This document shows positions 22,138 to 33,058 of a DNA stretch of 64,000 nucleotides, piece by piece (positions within the stretch are counted from its first letter, which is position 1; the number at the start of each line of letters is the position of its first letter). Under the pieces are notes generated by a model that saw only the letters and a list, made by a program, of their open reading frames with translations, was not told the origin of the DNA and did not search any database. Where the stretch lies: NCBI GenBank assembly GCA_033032175.1, contig CM065313.1:18763327-18827326 (forward strand), in the 5' to 3' direction. A program made the position numbers and the translations under genes. This stretch comes from Saturnia japonica. Its lineage: Eukaryota > Arthropoda > Insecta > Lepidoptera > Saturniidae.

Positions 22138-22495
22138 ATCGTCATAATATTAATACGTGAGAAGAAAACTTCGGACACCTTTTTAAGCGTATTGCGTACA
22201 CGGATGTCTGTGAGATTTGGCATTGTTAAACTTTATATGGAGGAGTGCAGTAAGCTAAAATTTGTCTTTTATATCTGTTACTAATTATATTAAATTAAAT
22301 AAATTAATACTGCGAATCCTAAACTGTCGTTGCCATTGTACTTAGACCCCCCAAAATATTGACATTGTCACTCAATGAAAAGTGATAGCAATATTCATTG
22401 TTTAGGTTCATACTGCAAATGTCAAACAGAAAATATTCTAATGATTAAAAAGTCGCTCGTTGAATTTCTATCATTGGGCGACCGCTAGTATTATT
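22138..22495 (+). repeat. Family H repeat
   Basis: It starts near TTAATACGTGAGAAGAAAAC, passes TGTGAGATTTGGCATTGTTA and ACTTAGACCCCCCAAAATAT, and ends GGCGACCGCTAGT. Copies: 48357-48710 (plus) and 57365-57745 (minus). The CTAGT end is again Helitron-like, but the class is unproven. Confidence 0.65.
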
Positions 22496-22639
22496 AAAAG
22501 ATCATGCTAAACAATTTCTAATACACATGATATACAATGATAATTACAATAATATTAATAGTACCACAGATTTAAGAAAAACGTATAAATCTGTGAACAG
22601 TCCCTTCATGTATTCAAATAATAAAATGGAAGTGTTTTG

Positions 22640-22985
22640 TTTATAATGTACAAATTACAGCTTTTTTACTAAATGCATAAGAATGTATGAATCGTACTAA
22701 AGAAAAAAAAATTTTTTTGTCTGTCTGTTTGTTCCAGTTAATCTCTAAAACGGTTGACCGATTTTGACGGGATTTTCAATGGCAGATAAGTAGCTGATTT
22801 TATATGGAGTAACTTAGGCTACATTTATTCTAGAAAATATTTAGGGTTCCGAGGAAATAAAATAACAAACATTTTTATCTTTAAAATAAAGGTCGGGCGA
22901 ACGCCGCGAGTGGAAGCGGGTCACGATAATACCGAGGGCATTCTGTAGTCCACACGAGTGGAGCCACGGGCACAGCTAGCCATGA
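22640..22985 (+). repeat. Family C Helitron-like repeat
   Basis: Its core GTTGACCGATTTTGACGGGA and GGGTTCCGAGGAAATAAAAT match the other copies. The right end reads GCCACGGGCACAGCTAGC, the counterpart of the ACTAGCTG head at 35697. Confidence 0.65.
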
Positions 22986-23224
22986 TATAAAGTTTAAATC
23001 ATTTATAACTCAAAACGAAAGCTTTATGATCGTAAATCTAACTAACGTTGATGCGTATGGCTGAGTAAACCCATTCGTTTTGTTAAATTTCCGTCAATTT
23101 TTTTTATTACAAAAAAAAACTTTTTTAGTTACGAAAGAGCTCATATTATATACCTATAGATATTATTATGTAAGCATTTTTCATATTAAAATACAGGATC
23201 TTGAGCTGCCTTGTTGGTTCTTAT

Positions 23225-23480
23225 TTAAATTCTTAATTTCTTCGTAAAATCGGTGACGTTATGCGTGATATAGTTTTATTATAGTGCTTAAGTGAAAAGA
23301 ATTATATATCCACTGGGAACATGTTTTTTGAGACGTCACAGAAACCGCCGGGATAATTGTAGCAATGAGCCACCATCTTGATATACTCCACTTCGAAAAT
23401 ACTACAAGGCTTAAAAATATTGACACTGGCAAGTGCTTTTTGCGGCGCCAAAACAAAAAGAAGAAGAAGAAGCGCATTCA
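23225..23480 (-). repeat. Family K repeat
   Basis: It reads GTGACGTTATGCGTGATATA at the left and GTGCTTTTTGCGGCGCCAAA at the right, the reverse of the copy split by the BEL element. Confidence 0.6.
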
Positions 23481-23989
23481 TAGATAGATTTCTTTTTCGA
23501 GTATTATACTATTTCCCTTTCTTTATTTTCACGATGACAGTTCTAATTTGATAGTTGTAGTTTTGTGACCAAATAAGTGATGATATCGATCGCATATATT
23601 TATTATATTTTGAACAAACAGATTTTGATTAAAATAAATAAATAAAGATTACCTGTCGTTATAATTATTTCGTTTAATTGTCGAGTACCTACCTATACCT
23701 ACTTATTTTACAACAGCTTCGAAAATTTTGAAGAAGTTGGCATTATCAATCAAGAATTAATACTTGTAACATCTTGTAATGAAATATAATATTAGTTAAT
23801 AAATTTGTACAAAAGTATCTGGCAGTAGTTTAGTTTCTTACATTTTGTAAAAAAATATCGGGTCTGATATCGTGTTACGTTTATCGATATAGCTCCATCC
23901 CTATCAATTTCTCCGACTCTGGTATAACTTTGTACGTGTGTAAACGTCATATTTTTATAAATTAATGCATACATTTTACATTTACACTC
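23481..23989. other. Non-coding stretch
   Basis: AT-rich with no recognised element; it ends at the 5' truncation point of the next LINE. Confidence 0.4.
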
Positions 23990-25107
23990 ACCATTTAAGC
24001 TCTGCATTTAATGCATGCACACAGATAGATTCGATTTATGTTGACTTTGCTAAAGCCTTCGATACAGTTGATCACTCAATACTTTGCCGCAAAGCTTATC
24101 ACATTGGCATACATGGATCGCTATTGCGCTGGTTAGCTTCGTATCTATCAAATAGAACGCAACTGGTTGCAGTATATGGCTATGACTCTACTCCATTTGA
24201 AGCATAATCAGGAATACCACAAGGATCTAATTTGGGGCCACTCTTATTTGTTTTATTTATTAATGACCTTATAAACTCATTCAAAACTAAATGTCTAGCA
24301 TACGCTGATGATTTAAAGGTCTACCATAATATTCTATCATATGAAGATTGTATTGATTTACAAAATGACATTAATCATTTGCATCTTTGGTGTACTCGAA
24401 ATAACATGACATTAAATATTCAAAAGTGTCATTTGATTACTTTTACGAAAAAACGGTCTCCAATAGTGTATCCATATAAAATAAACAATACATTGTTACA
24501 GCGTCAGAATACAGTAAAGGATCTTGGTGTATGGTTTGATTCAAAACTAGCCTATACGTACCACTATGACTACATCACATCCAAAGCTAACAAAGTTATG
24601 GGTTTTATATTTAGAATGTCAAGACCATTTAAAGATCCTGCTACATTAATAACTTTTTTTATGACATTGGTTAGAAGCATCCTGGAGTATTGTTCGGTGG
24701 TATGGAATCCATACTATCACATACACAATGACAGGATCGAAGCTATCCAAAGACGTTTTGTACGTTATTTAGCATCAAAATGTGGACTGAGGCGTAAACT
24801 ACCTTCATATGAAACTAGGCTAAATCACTTTGGTATCAAAACACTGTCATCCAGACGTAGCTTTAGCTCATATTTTATTCTACATAAAATAATCAATGCC
24901 AAATGGGATACAACAGAGTTGTTAAGCCAACTATCAATAACCACAAGAGTAAACCGGAATCAAAGTATCTTCCACGTTCCATATTGCTCAAATAATGTCT
25001 CATACTATAATCCGTTATACAGAATGTGCAGAGAATACAATGATAATGCCAGGGTTTTGGACATATTTGATAGAAATATAAGCAGTAGTTTTCAATCATC
25101 TGATTAA
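23990..25107 (+). pseudogene. Non-LTR retrotransposon reverse transcriptase, 5'-truncated
   Basis: An almost intact RT C-terminal two-thirds. Motif A reads YVDFAKAFDTVDH (from about 24040), motif B SGIPQGSNLGPLLF and motif C AYADDLKVY with YADD at 24301-24312. One in-frame TAA at 24205-24207 separates motif A from motif B; otherwise the same frame runs to TAA at 25105-25107. The thumb region carries DLGVWFDSKL and SILEYCSVVWNPYYHIHND. The endonuclease and RT start are missing, as expected for a 5'-truncated LINE. The single stop suggests moderate age. Jockey/CR1-like by motif, not assignable to a clade by eye. Confidence 0.88.
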
Positions 25108-25363
25108 TCTTTTGATTTTATTTGGAGAAGCTATTTATGCGCTAAAACTTTATGTAGTTTTTCTAATATAATTAATTGAATTATTTTGTATTATTATTTT
25201 TTTTTTATTATTTTCTTTATTCTTTGTATTTTGTTTGTAAAATTAAATGTTGTGCTCAACTATAATAGGAAAGCAAATTTAGTTCTATAAGTTACTATTG
25301 TTAATGTGTATTTTGTGTTGTAGTTTGGTTTCTGTTGTTGAGCCATAATAAATAAATAAATAC
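25108..25363 (+). repeat. 3' UTR and (AATA)n tail of LINE
   Basis: AT-rich 3' UTR ending AATAAATAAATACATAATG. The short-unit tail is like that of the 5330-6140 relic. Confidence 0.6.
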
Positions 25364-25488
25364 ATAATGTAAAAAAGACGCTCGTTCGAGTTTTCACACG
25401 AGCTGTCATCGAGAAAATAAAGAAATGGAAATGGTATAAGAAAAATAATCTTATAAGATCTTACGAGATAAATAATAATAATAATTAT

Positions 25489-25498
25489 TGTTAGGCAG

Positions 25499-25501
<3 letters not shown>
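25489..25501 (-). repeat. Left fragment of SINE interrupted by LINE
   Basis: GTTAGGCAGAGG directly abuts the poly-T run. In family A copies the same text is followed at once by TGTACTA, which here reappears only at 27017. Confidence 0.45.
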
Positions 25502-25564
<63 letters not shown>

Positions 25565-25571
25565 TTAGGCT

Positions 25572-25589
25572 TAGTCGCTTGGGCGACTA
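25572..25589 (-). promoter_or_regulatory. 3' UTR stem-loop next to poly-A
   Basis: TAGTCGC (25572-25578) pairs perfectly with GCGACTA (25583-25589) around a 4-nt loop, 10 nt from the A tail. Many LINE reverse transcriptases recognise a 3'-terminal hairpin of their RNA; that role here is inference. Confidence 0.55.
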
Positions 25590-25646
25590 TGTTGCCTGTG
25601 TAATTTATAGTTCACAAGACAATTTCCAAACAACATAAAACCAATA

Positions 25647-27015
25647 TTAACAATTACTTAACTTAATTTTAAATAGCTCCCTAGCAAAAAAAGACGAAGG
25701 GTCGGCCAAAATGGAATTATATATACCAATATGGAACGAACCAGAAGCATTAAATTTAGACCTAGTGGATTCACTACGAACACACTCCACCAGAATGTGG
25801 TGCACATCATCTATGATTCCGCAAGTCGGACACATTGGAGATGGCGTTTTATGCATCATAAATGCGAATTTTTTCGATGGAATGTGTCCCGAGCGTAATC
25901 TCATTCCTGTTATGGCTTCTTGCCGATTAATTGTGATATTTTCTATCCAAGGAGTCTTTAAAGGATGCGGTTGTATCGTTTTGTACCATATTCCTTTGGA
26001 TCTAGAGCGTTCGTCGAAGTATTCTTTCCAATGAAAATAGCAGTCATTTTTTAACATGTAACATAAATCAAAATGCGTTGGTAATACTTTAATTGGAATA
26101 CCGTCGGAAGATCCTTGCCTGGCTAAGAGGTCAGCTCTTTCATTCCCGGCTATGTTTATATGAGATGGTATCCACTGCATAACAATTACTCTGTTATTCT
26201 TCTTTAAATCAAGTAATTGTTTTAAGATAGTGTAGGCTAACGGTGTTCCTCGAAAAGTCGAGGTACATCTAGCTAGATGTTGAAGAGCACTTTTCGAGTC
26301 AGTTAGTATAACAACTTCTATAGAGTCAGTTGACTGAACAAACGCTAGAGCTTCCGAAATAGCTAATAACTCAGCATGCATAATTGAAACATTTTCATTA
26401 ATTTTGAATTTCATAGAAGTTTCGTAATTTGACTCAAAAAATGCGGCACCTATATAATTCCCATCTTTAGATCCGTCTGTGTATATTTTTGTAAACTTTT
26501 GATATTGGCAATTAATATATTGGTCACAAATAGTTTTTATTTGGAGGGAATTATATTGACGTTTTGGTTTCGTGATACCATCTATATTTAGCCTAATTGT
26601 TAGGTCTATGCTGTCAACCCACGTATGTAAGGAAAACATTTCAAGATTTATGCTAGAGTGTATTGATATACTTTTAAAGCTAATATACGCACAGGCCAAT
26701 AATGGTTTCTTTTTATTACGCCAATAACATGTTTGAAGAGAAGTGGATAATTCATCTATTAGCTTAACGAGGTTGTTTTTCACAAATGATTTAGATTTAA
26801 GTAAAAATTTTCCAGCTAAATACTTTCTCCTAAGGTGTAATGGATATATGCTCAGTTCACTTTCCATTATGTGGATAGGAGTACTTTTAACAAAACTCCC
26901 AATAATTCTCATAGCCTGATTTTGAATTTTATCAAGTTTATATAGATTAGACTGAGCACTATTATCATAAAGAAAGCTACCAAAATCAATTCGACTCCGA
27001 ATGATGTTGATATAA
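25647..27015 (-). CDS. LINE ORF2 C-terminus: RT thumb, RNase H, zinc knuckle
   Basis: An open frame of about 455 codons ending TAA at 25647-25649. The ATG at 26912 is internal; in-frame codons upstream read YINIIRSRIDFGSFLY, the end of an RT domain, up to the truncation point. Counting from that ATG, RNase H spans about 141-265 with the four acidic residues in order: D146 (YTDGS), E181 (HAELLAI), D205 (LTDSKSAL) and D261 (NERADLLA). A C-terminal C361-x2-C364-x7-H372-x4-C377 knuckle follows. No stop or frameshift is visible. Being truncated, it has no promoter or endonuclease of its own. RNase H would degrade the RNA template strand during target-primed reverse transcription. Confidence 0.85.
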
Positions 27016-27016
27016 C

Positions 27017-27055
27017 GTACTAATGTATACCCACAGTTCGTTGAGTATGTTTTTA
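27017..27055 (-). repeat. Right fragment of SINE interrupted by LINE
   Basis: GTACTAATGTATACCCACAG continues the family A text left at 25501 and runs to GAGTATGTTTTTA, after which similarity stops. Confidence 0.5.
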
Positions 27056-27110
27056 TACATGATGAATGAAATAAGAATGACTATACAGAGAAAGAGAGGT
27101 AGTGCCCATA
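27056..27110 (+). repeat. RTE-like LINE fragment
   Basis: ATGATGAATGAAATAAGAAT corresponds to the RMNERRMT-type codons read on the minus strand at 49035-49330. Short and isolated. Confidence 0.45.
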
Positions 27111-27129
27111 GAATAGAAAGACTGCAGCT

Positions 27130-27295
27130 AAAAAACGTTGTGTTTTGTTCCTGCGGTAAGTTGTCTTTCCAGAGCTCTTTTTGGTAGGTGGATTTAGGGT
27201 CTGCAAAGTCCGCGCGCGTCCATAAACTACATTAGCCGTTTACCATTAGACGGGCCGTATGCTAGTTTCCCTACTTTGTTGTACAAAAATAAACA
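27130..27295 (+). repeat. Family J repeat
   Basis: It contains CCAGAGCTCTTTTTGGTAGG, CGTCCATAAACTACATTAGC and ATTAGACGGGCCGTATGCTA. Copies: 32395-32575 and 57885-58105 (minus), 55260-55680 (plus, doubled). Confidence 0.6.
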
Positions 27296-27297
27296 TA

Positions 27298-27535
27298 TTT
27301 GTAGGACGAGAGTGAAAGGTAACATTGGAAGAGGAAGACCTAGACGAACGTTTCCATGATCAAATCGGAGACATTCTGAAGAAAGATTTGGCCAAAAGTA
27401 GGTACTCTTAACCGACGAGCATGCATGAAAAGATTGAAGAAGCGAAAAATATAAGTGGAACGACGTGGTATCTGCTCAGCCTATTGAGAAAGGTCCTGAT
27501 TTATGTAGTATATTATTGAAAATAAATTTGACCTG
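27298..27535 (+). pseudogene. RTE-like LINE 3' coding fragment
   Basis: Translation in pieces gives GRGRPRRTF then DQIGD, ARKSRY and a final EEAKNISGTTW-like segment, the C-terminal tail seen in lepidopteran endonuclease-RT elements. Frameshifts interrupt it. The same segment appears inverted at 49035-49330. Confidence 0.6.
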
Positions 27536-28369
27536 AAACTGTTTCTAACAAAACTTAATCAAATATTGAAACAAGAATTATATAGAAAGAAAACTCCTTA
27601 GTCATATTAAAGTACGTACATAAAACATTAGAAAAACATTTCAAGAATTCTGAACGCCATGCGCCATTTTGAACGTGAGAATAATAAACTCGCTAAAAGG
27701 AAATAGTAAAAACAATACATGTTCGCTCTCATAAAAGTCGTATGAAACATTCGTGCTGTTTCTAAGCTTCAAAGTCATTTCAAATTAAACTTTAAGCTCA
27801 GTTGAAAATTTATTCTATTATTTATCATTAATTTTATAATAATCTTACATATATTTACTAGAATTGTAGTTTGGAACAAAACTCAGTCATTTATTAGAAA
27901 AGTTGGTTGGATGCATCCACTGCACTGCACGCATGCACTGCATGCATTGCACTACAGTGCAAGTCGCGAATTATGAATATAATGTACAGTTTTGACAACA
28001 CTATTCACACTAATATTACGTTATGAAAGGTTTTAATGAGATAGTTATAGTAAATTATCTCAATATAAATTAAATGATTAGTTTAAAATATTTAAAAATG
28101 GTCAAATGTACGACGGGCCACTTCCTTAGAAAATATTATTATGGTATAGTTATGATTTTATTTTCCTATAATTTTACATGGTTAATAAACTTATATTTTA
28201 GACAACTAGCAAAAGTCATTTTCGATGGAAATAATACGAAATTTTCTTTTGTATTCTTCTTCTAATACATTTTATAAGTTTTTTGACTATTACTCGTTAT
28301 TTTGTAAAACCTACTTAGCTTTAATAGTTATAATTTTAACTTGGTTATATATGCTACTGGGAGGGTATT
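27536..28369. other. Non-coding stretch with a palindrome cluster
   Basis: AT-rich without gene. At 27905-27965 there is a dense run of TGCA/GCATGC words, including GCATGCACTGCATGC and TTGCACTACAGTGCAA, the latter a perfect 6-bp hairpin. Confidence 0.5.
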
Positions 28370-28675
28370 TTTCAAATATCCAAAAACAACCATTTAGCTT
28401 GCAAGGGAAGGGGGCACTTCACTCTAACAAAAATTAGCACTTTAAAGCAATACTCCACAACATGGGTTCTACGAGACAAAAATTCATCCCCATTTTACGT
28501 AATGTTTTTTTTTCAAAATTTTTTCCACTTTATCGACGGGATTAATATCTATATGAAATTACAGCTTTCTAGTACTCTGAATCATTGAACTAAGCCGCGA
28601 ACAAGACGACAGACGGATGGACATGTCGATACTATTAGGTTTCCTTGTTGACTACGGAACCCTAAAAATAGTACA
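28370..28675 (+). repeat. Family L repeat
   Basis: ATCCAAAAACAACCATTTAG at the left and GACAGACGGATGGACAT..GGAACCCTAAAAA at the right match 20575-20885. Confidence 0.55.
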
Positions 28676-29214
28676 ACGGATATAGTCTACGCGAGCGAGG
28701 CCGATCAATCGCCGATATCAAGCCTGTATTCATTTAACTGGATATGCACAGGCTGATCTCGAAACGCGACACGCAAAAGCGAGTCACTATGACGTACTTT
28801 TCACCACATGCACGGTGGTCACGACCCAGTCGGGCAAAACATCTCTACCACCCCGCTCGTGCTATCCCCATTTCCTCGTTCGTTATTCAGCAGGGTGCAC
28901 CACGTGCTGGTGAGATTGGCTTGGAGTCTCAGCTTCAAGCATGTAATTCGACACCCCCTACACCCTCAAAGTTAAAACATGTAAACGTTAAATTATTTTT
29001 TATTGTATCAATGATTAATTAAACTAGATCAATGTGCCAGCAAATATTTTAATTTAAACCATTTCCCTGTTAATTGAAAATCACTATTTTAATGTGTAAG
29101 TCATTGCTATTTTCGCATCTTGAGTTAACTTTTTAAATGGCCGTCATTGATTTCGACTTAACTTGACGTTTTTGGCGAAATCTTGATGTGACATCTTGTG
29201 GTTTTTATTTTTAA
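28676..29214. other. Non-coding stretch
   Basis: The plus ORF at 28744-29022 is GC-richer than its flanks, and its peptide is rich in H, R and P. It has no family resemblance and no splice context, so I do not call it. Confidence 0.35.
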
Positions 29215-29495
29215 TTCATTTACTTAAGTTTTTGACCCTATATTATGTAATATTGGTGGCGTTTTGCGTGATATAGTTTAGTTTTTGTGCATAAGTGAAG
29301 TTGATTATAAGTATAAACTGAAAGCATGGATTCTGGGATTCCACAAAAACTCCCTAGTTCGTTCTAACAAGAGATCCACCATCTTGTTAGACGCCACATT
29401 AAATAAAATACCTACTACTACGAAGGCTTGAAAAACATGGACGCTGGCAAGTGCTTTTGCGGTGCCAAAACAAAAAGCAGAAGAAGAAAAAAAAT
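29215..29495 (-). repeat. Family K repeat, uninterrupted copy
   Basis: It runs through CCCTATATTATGTAATATTG, GGTGGCGTTTTGCGTGATAT and CAAGTGCTTTTGCGGTGCCA. Its left edge covers the site at which the BEL element inserted in the 11.6-kb copy. Confidence 0.65.
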
Positions 29496-29930
29496 TCACT
29501 TGATATAGGCATAAGGGTATATTCAATATGTATTAAAAACCCCGTCGGATCCGTGAAGTTGTTATCAGGTATCGAGATTATATTCCGTTATCTCTGATTA
29601 TAAGAAAAAAATACCCCTAATAAAATGTAAAAAAAATAAGTTAAATGAGGAAACTTACATGGAAATACAGGCGGCGAGGCGCAGGGTACCGCCATACGAT
29701 CAAACGTACCGCTGCGCCGCGCCGCACCAGAGATGTTGATGGTGTTATCACGTTTTAAAAAATTGCTAAATTTTAGGGAAACTAAAACTAAATATGTTCA
29801 TTTTAAATCGCAAAAACATTTTTATTTTCAAAATAAATTTTTAATTTTTTTTTTTTTGGTAATGTCATTGGGTTACCTATATGCCCTTTTCGGATTCGAC
29901 GGGGTTTTTTTATACAAATTGTAAAAACTT
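29496..29930. other. Non-coding stretch
   Basis: It contains a short GC-rich patch at 29670-29730 (CGGCGAGGCGCAGGGTACCG..CGCCGCGCCGCACC). No gene recognised. Confidence 0.4.
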
Positions 29931-30193
29931 AACATAACATACCATCACGCCTGTATTCCCCGAAGGGTAAGGCAGGAGTGTACTAAAGTACACCCACAGT
30001 TCGCCGAGTATGTTTTACGGTCCCATGTAATAGGGGGCGAGCCTATTGCCATTAATCGGACACGAAGCCAAACTCCGAGCTGCCACTGAGAATTTCATAG
30101 GAATAATCCAATAACACTTTGCTTGACCTGGGAATCGAACCCAGGATCTCAATCATAGCAGTCGCGCTTATGACCACTAGGCTACCGAGGCAG
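29931..30193 (-). repeat. Family A tRNA-derived SINE, best copy
   Basis: On the minus strand: a perfect A box TAGCCTAGTGG, a perfect B box GGTTCGATTCC about 40 nt later, then the family body and a (TTATG)n-like tail at the left end. It is the head of a cluster in which families A, B, F and G lie one after another (29931-30772). Confidence 0.85.
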
Positions 30194-30224
30194 TTGCACC
30201 ACTATGCAACATGGTGAAACAATG

Positions 30225-30345
30225 ATGAGTCATTCGGTAGCGTGTACGGACTACGCGTCGATCGACGTGAGTTTTAGTCCCTGCAATGATCCTGAGCTTT
30301 CGGTTAAAGGAAACATCGTACTGTACGTACATGTACGTCGTGTAC
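30225..30345 (+). repeat. Family B SINE-like repeat, truncated
   Basis: CGTCGATCGACGTGAGTTTT and CTGAGCTTTCGGTTAAAGGA match the 36975 copy. It breaks off after ACATCGTACTG into a palindromic GTACATGTAC run. Confidence 0.55.
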
Positions 30346-30384
30346 ATGTACCAGGACCAGTACCAGTAAATAAATAAATACGAC

Positions 30385-30652
30385 GGGTGATCCCGAAACA
30401 CGACAAACCAAAGGAAAACAATTGCGGAGATGTCTATTTTATTACTATGTGTATGGTGGTCGCGATTCCTATCAACCGCTTTTAATCTATCCATGTTTTA
30501 ACATGAAACTTTGAAATGTTGCAGTCTATCTCTTAAAAAAAAGAACGCGGCTTCATACCGCCAAGATTGTACCAAAGCGTCACCACGCCACCATAAGCCA
30601 CCATTGGGTCCAACAACCGGTCTGACCTACCGCATTAGATGTTTAACATCAA
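30385..30652 (+). repeat. Family F repeat
   Basis: It starts GGGTGATCCCGAAACACGAC and ends CCGCATTAGATGTTTAACATC. Copies at 38080-38440 and 58265-58506 have the same polarity. Confidence 0.6.
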
Positions 30653-30772
30653 AAACACCTATCTAGGTAAACTTGGAGTGTAAAACGTTATCTAAATACA
30701 TAATTTAATCCAAATCGTTGAAGCCGTTTCCGAGAAATTTATTACATACGTATATATACAAGGATTGCTCAC
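30653..30772 (+). repeat. Family G repeat
   Basis: It contains CACCTATCTAGGTAAACTTG, ACGTTATCTAAATACATAAT and GCCGTTTCCGAGAAATTTAT. Other copies: 50128-50345, 56525-56640 (minus) and 61018-61115. Confidence 0.6.
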
Positions 30773-31485
30773 TTATTATTATTAAATTAAATTTATTAAT
30801 ATGTATTATCAAACAAAATTATCTTAATTATTTTCATTAAGAGTAGATTATCCTAATTTATTCCATGATGAAATAATCTGCAAATATTGCAGAATAAAAT
30901 AACAAACACATTTTTCCTGTTATCTAAACCTGTATTATAAATTTATTTATTATTAATCTAAATAAAAACCTCATTAGTGTCAAATACTATATTGTTTGTA
31001 TTTTTTTATACATTATAGTACCTAAATAATAACTTTTTTAGCAGTCGCCTTATTAATTATTACACCCGTAGTTCTTGGTCAACTTTTTACTCACAAACTT
31101 TTCCCATTACTGTTCAATTTTTTTTTAAAGTTTTACAACACAGTAAAACCTATAGAATTACGAAAAAGTATCATTCACTCTTGCTACACTAGCGCCATTT
31201 TGGTGGGTTTTTGAGTTGTATTTTGCTGCTGACAGCAGGACACTTTTTCAACTTGTCCCCATATTAGATGGTTTACCAAACCTCTACCCTCCATAATGAA
31301 TATTAAATCTATGGTTACGCCCGTCATATATTTATATTACAATCTACCGGAGTGTTTTTTTAGATTTCCTTTCGTGGAAGGAAAAAGCAAAGGTATCTAG
31401 ACCATGCAGCCAAATGAGATATTGTTTTTAAAATCTAAATTCAAATGTCTTCACTGTTATATATAAAAGCCGAAGCAATGTCCTA
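30773..31485. other. Non-coding stretch
   Basis: AT-rich. A TATATATAAAAG sequence at about 31460 looks like a strong TATA box, but no initiator or exon follows. Confidence 0.4.
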
Positions 31486-31640
31486 TGTTTTTTCCTTTTC
31501 TTCTAGTTTTTCTTTCCAGTGTTAATATTTAGCTTTCGTAGTGTTTTCTAATCTTCAAAGTAAATTCAAACAAGATGGTGGCTTCCTTGTTAGAACTACT
31601 CAACGGTCAGCAACACAGACACGAAATTTTGTATGCGTAT
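31486..31640 (+). repeat. Family K repeat, partial
   Basis: AATCTTCAAAGTAAATTCAA and AAGATGGTGGCTTCCTTGTT match the 43000 and 11576 copies. Confidence 0.5.
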
Positions 31641-32394
31641 TTAATTATGATAGGCCGTTTTAATGATAAAAGCTTGCTTTAAAAAACATGTTTCAAATTA
31701 ACACTTGTTTAATCTGTTATTCTAATAACCACACCGTTATACTACACCTAATGACGCAGGCATATTATTACGATATAAAAACTTTTAACCTATATAACTT
31801 GTTTCGTTATTCATATTATTCGCAATCATTATTACAACATAAAACATTCATTTTTACATTTATTTCAAAATAACACATGTCTCTTTATATATTCACGTGT
31901 TGACTAAAGCAATTAAAGTTAAACAGGTTTTAAAATTTCGTAAAACCAAAAAAAAAGATTATCATAAAATACATACACGTTTCTTATAAAACGTAAACAA
32001 CCTGCGGTCATGATTATTTTTAAATTCTCGAAATAAACATTTATATTGAGAAATTAGGTGGTCGTATTTTTAGATACACATACAAAATAAGACCAATATT
32101 TACGTTGCGTTTTTCCCTACAGAAGTTGTATAAAAAATATTGTCCTTTTTATGGTCAGGGTATCAAACAGATATAGTATACTCAGAGTGTTTTAAACTTC
32201 TGTGCAATGCATCCTCCGCATAGAAGTCTACGTAATACCGAACGGCTTGCATCAAATAATTTTTTTACTTTGTTGAATGCTCTTTTACTGGTTAAAAGGC
32301 GAACCCTCTGTTTCCATATCTATTGTTAATAAAAAATACAAATAAATAATAATATTGTACTCGTATTATGGGGTCATCATACACAGCGTTTATA
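31641..32394. other. Non-coding stretch
   Basis: AT-rich; no gene or repeat recognised. Confidence 0.4.
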
Positions 32395-32575
32395 AATTTT
32401 TTTCTTTATACCACTAAGGTGGTAAGCAAGCATACGACCCGCCTGATGGTAAAACCTTTGTACCGCTTGTAATACCTTTGATATTAGTAACTCGTTTCCG
32501 ACCTTGAACCTCCTATCCAGGGAGCTTTGAAAAACCTACTAACCGTAGGAATACAACACAAGTTTATTTGGATGC
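32395..32575 (-). repeat. Family J repeat
   Basis: ATACGACCCGCCTGATGGTA and GGGAGCTTTGAAAAACCTAC are the reverse of the 27130 copy. It ends exactly where the LINE tail at 32576 begins. Confidence 0.55.
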
Positions 32576-33058
32576 GATCATCTATCATCATCATCATCAT
32601 TATCTCAGCCGAAAGATGTCCTTTGCTGGGCATAGTCCTTCCCCCAATAATCACCACAATGAGCGGTTCTGCGCTGTTTACATTCAACGGGTTCCTGCAA
32701 ATTGTATCAGGTCGTCGCTCCACCTTGTAGTGAGTGTACCCACGCTTCGTCTTCCTGTTCCAAGCCACCACTCGAGAACTCTTCAGCCACATCGGCCATC
32801 CATTCTACGAGCAATATAAGCCCACTGCCACTTATGTCCAGCAATTCTTAGAGCTATATCAGTTACTTTAGTTCTTTTGCGGATCTCCACATTTCCGATT
32901 TGATCACGAAAAGAAACGTCCTTTCCATTGGCTTTTGAGTGGCCTTGAGCTTTCTTATGAGGCCTATAGTTAGCAATCACGTTTCGGTGCCATAGGTCAT
33001 CGCTTAAAGTAGAATCTAATGTTAAAATCTCCAAAGATATTTCTCTGTGCCTTACCAC
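32576..33058 (-). pseudogene. RTE-like LINE 3' end with (ATG)n tail
   Basis: Minus-strand codons from 33058 give a stretch with DDLWHRNVIANY, RDQIGNVEIRKRTK and AGHKWQWAYIARRM, then after a stop and frameshift RVVAWNRKTKRGYTH and RRPDTICR. This is the C-terminal tail typical of endonuclease-RT LINEs in insects. A (ATG)n microsatellite (32580-32600) forms its 3' end. It is broken by at least one frameshift. Confidence 0.7.

Larger units (their letters stand above)
25502..27016 (-). mobile_element. Recent non-LTR retrotransposon 3' end (RNase H type)
   Basis: The element lies on the minus strand: coding part 27015-25647, 3' UTR 25646-25563 and a 61-nt pure A tail (T run at 25502-25562). It is 5'-truncated inside the RT thumb. 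The uninterrupted coding frame and the long homopolymer tail both argue for a recent insertion. It sits inside a family A SINE. RNase H after RT is typical of I-like and related LINE clades. Confidence 0.88.

Noticed and set aside
28744..29022. Possible host exon (92-codon plus-strand ORF)
   Set aside because: Composition is biased to H, R and P with no family resemblance and no convincing splice sites.
31455..31475. Strong TATA box (TATATATAAAAG)
   Set aside because: No initiator at the expected distance, no exon or donor downstream, and it lies next to a repeat; likely chance in AT-rich DNA.
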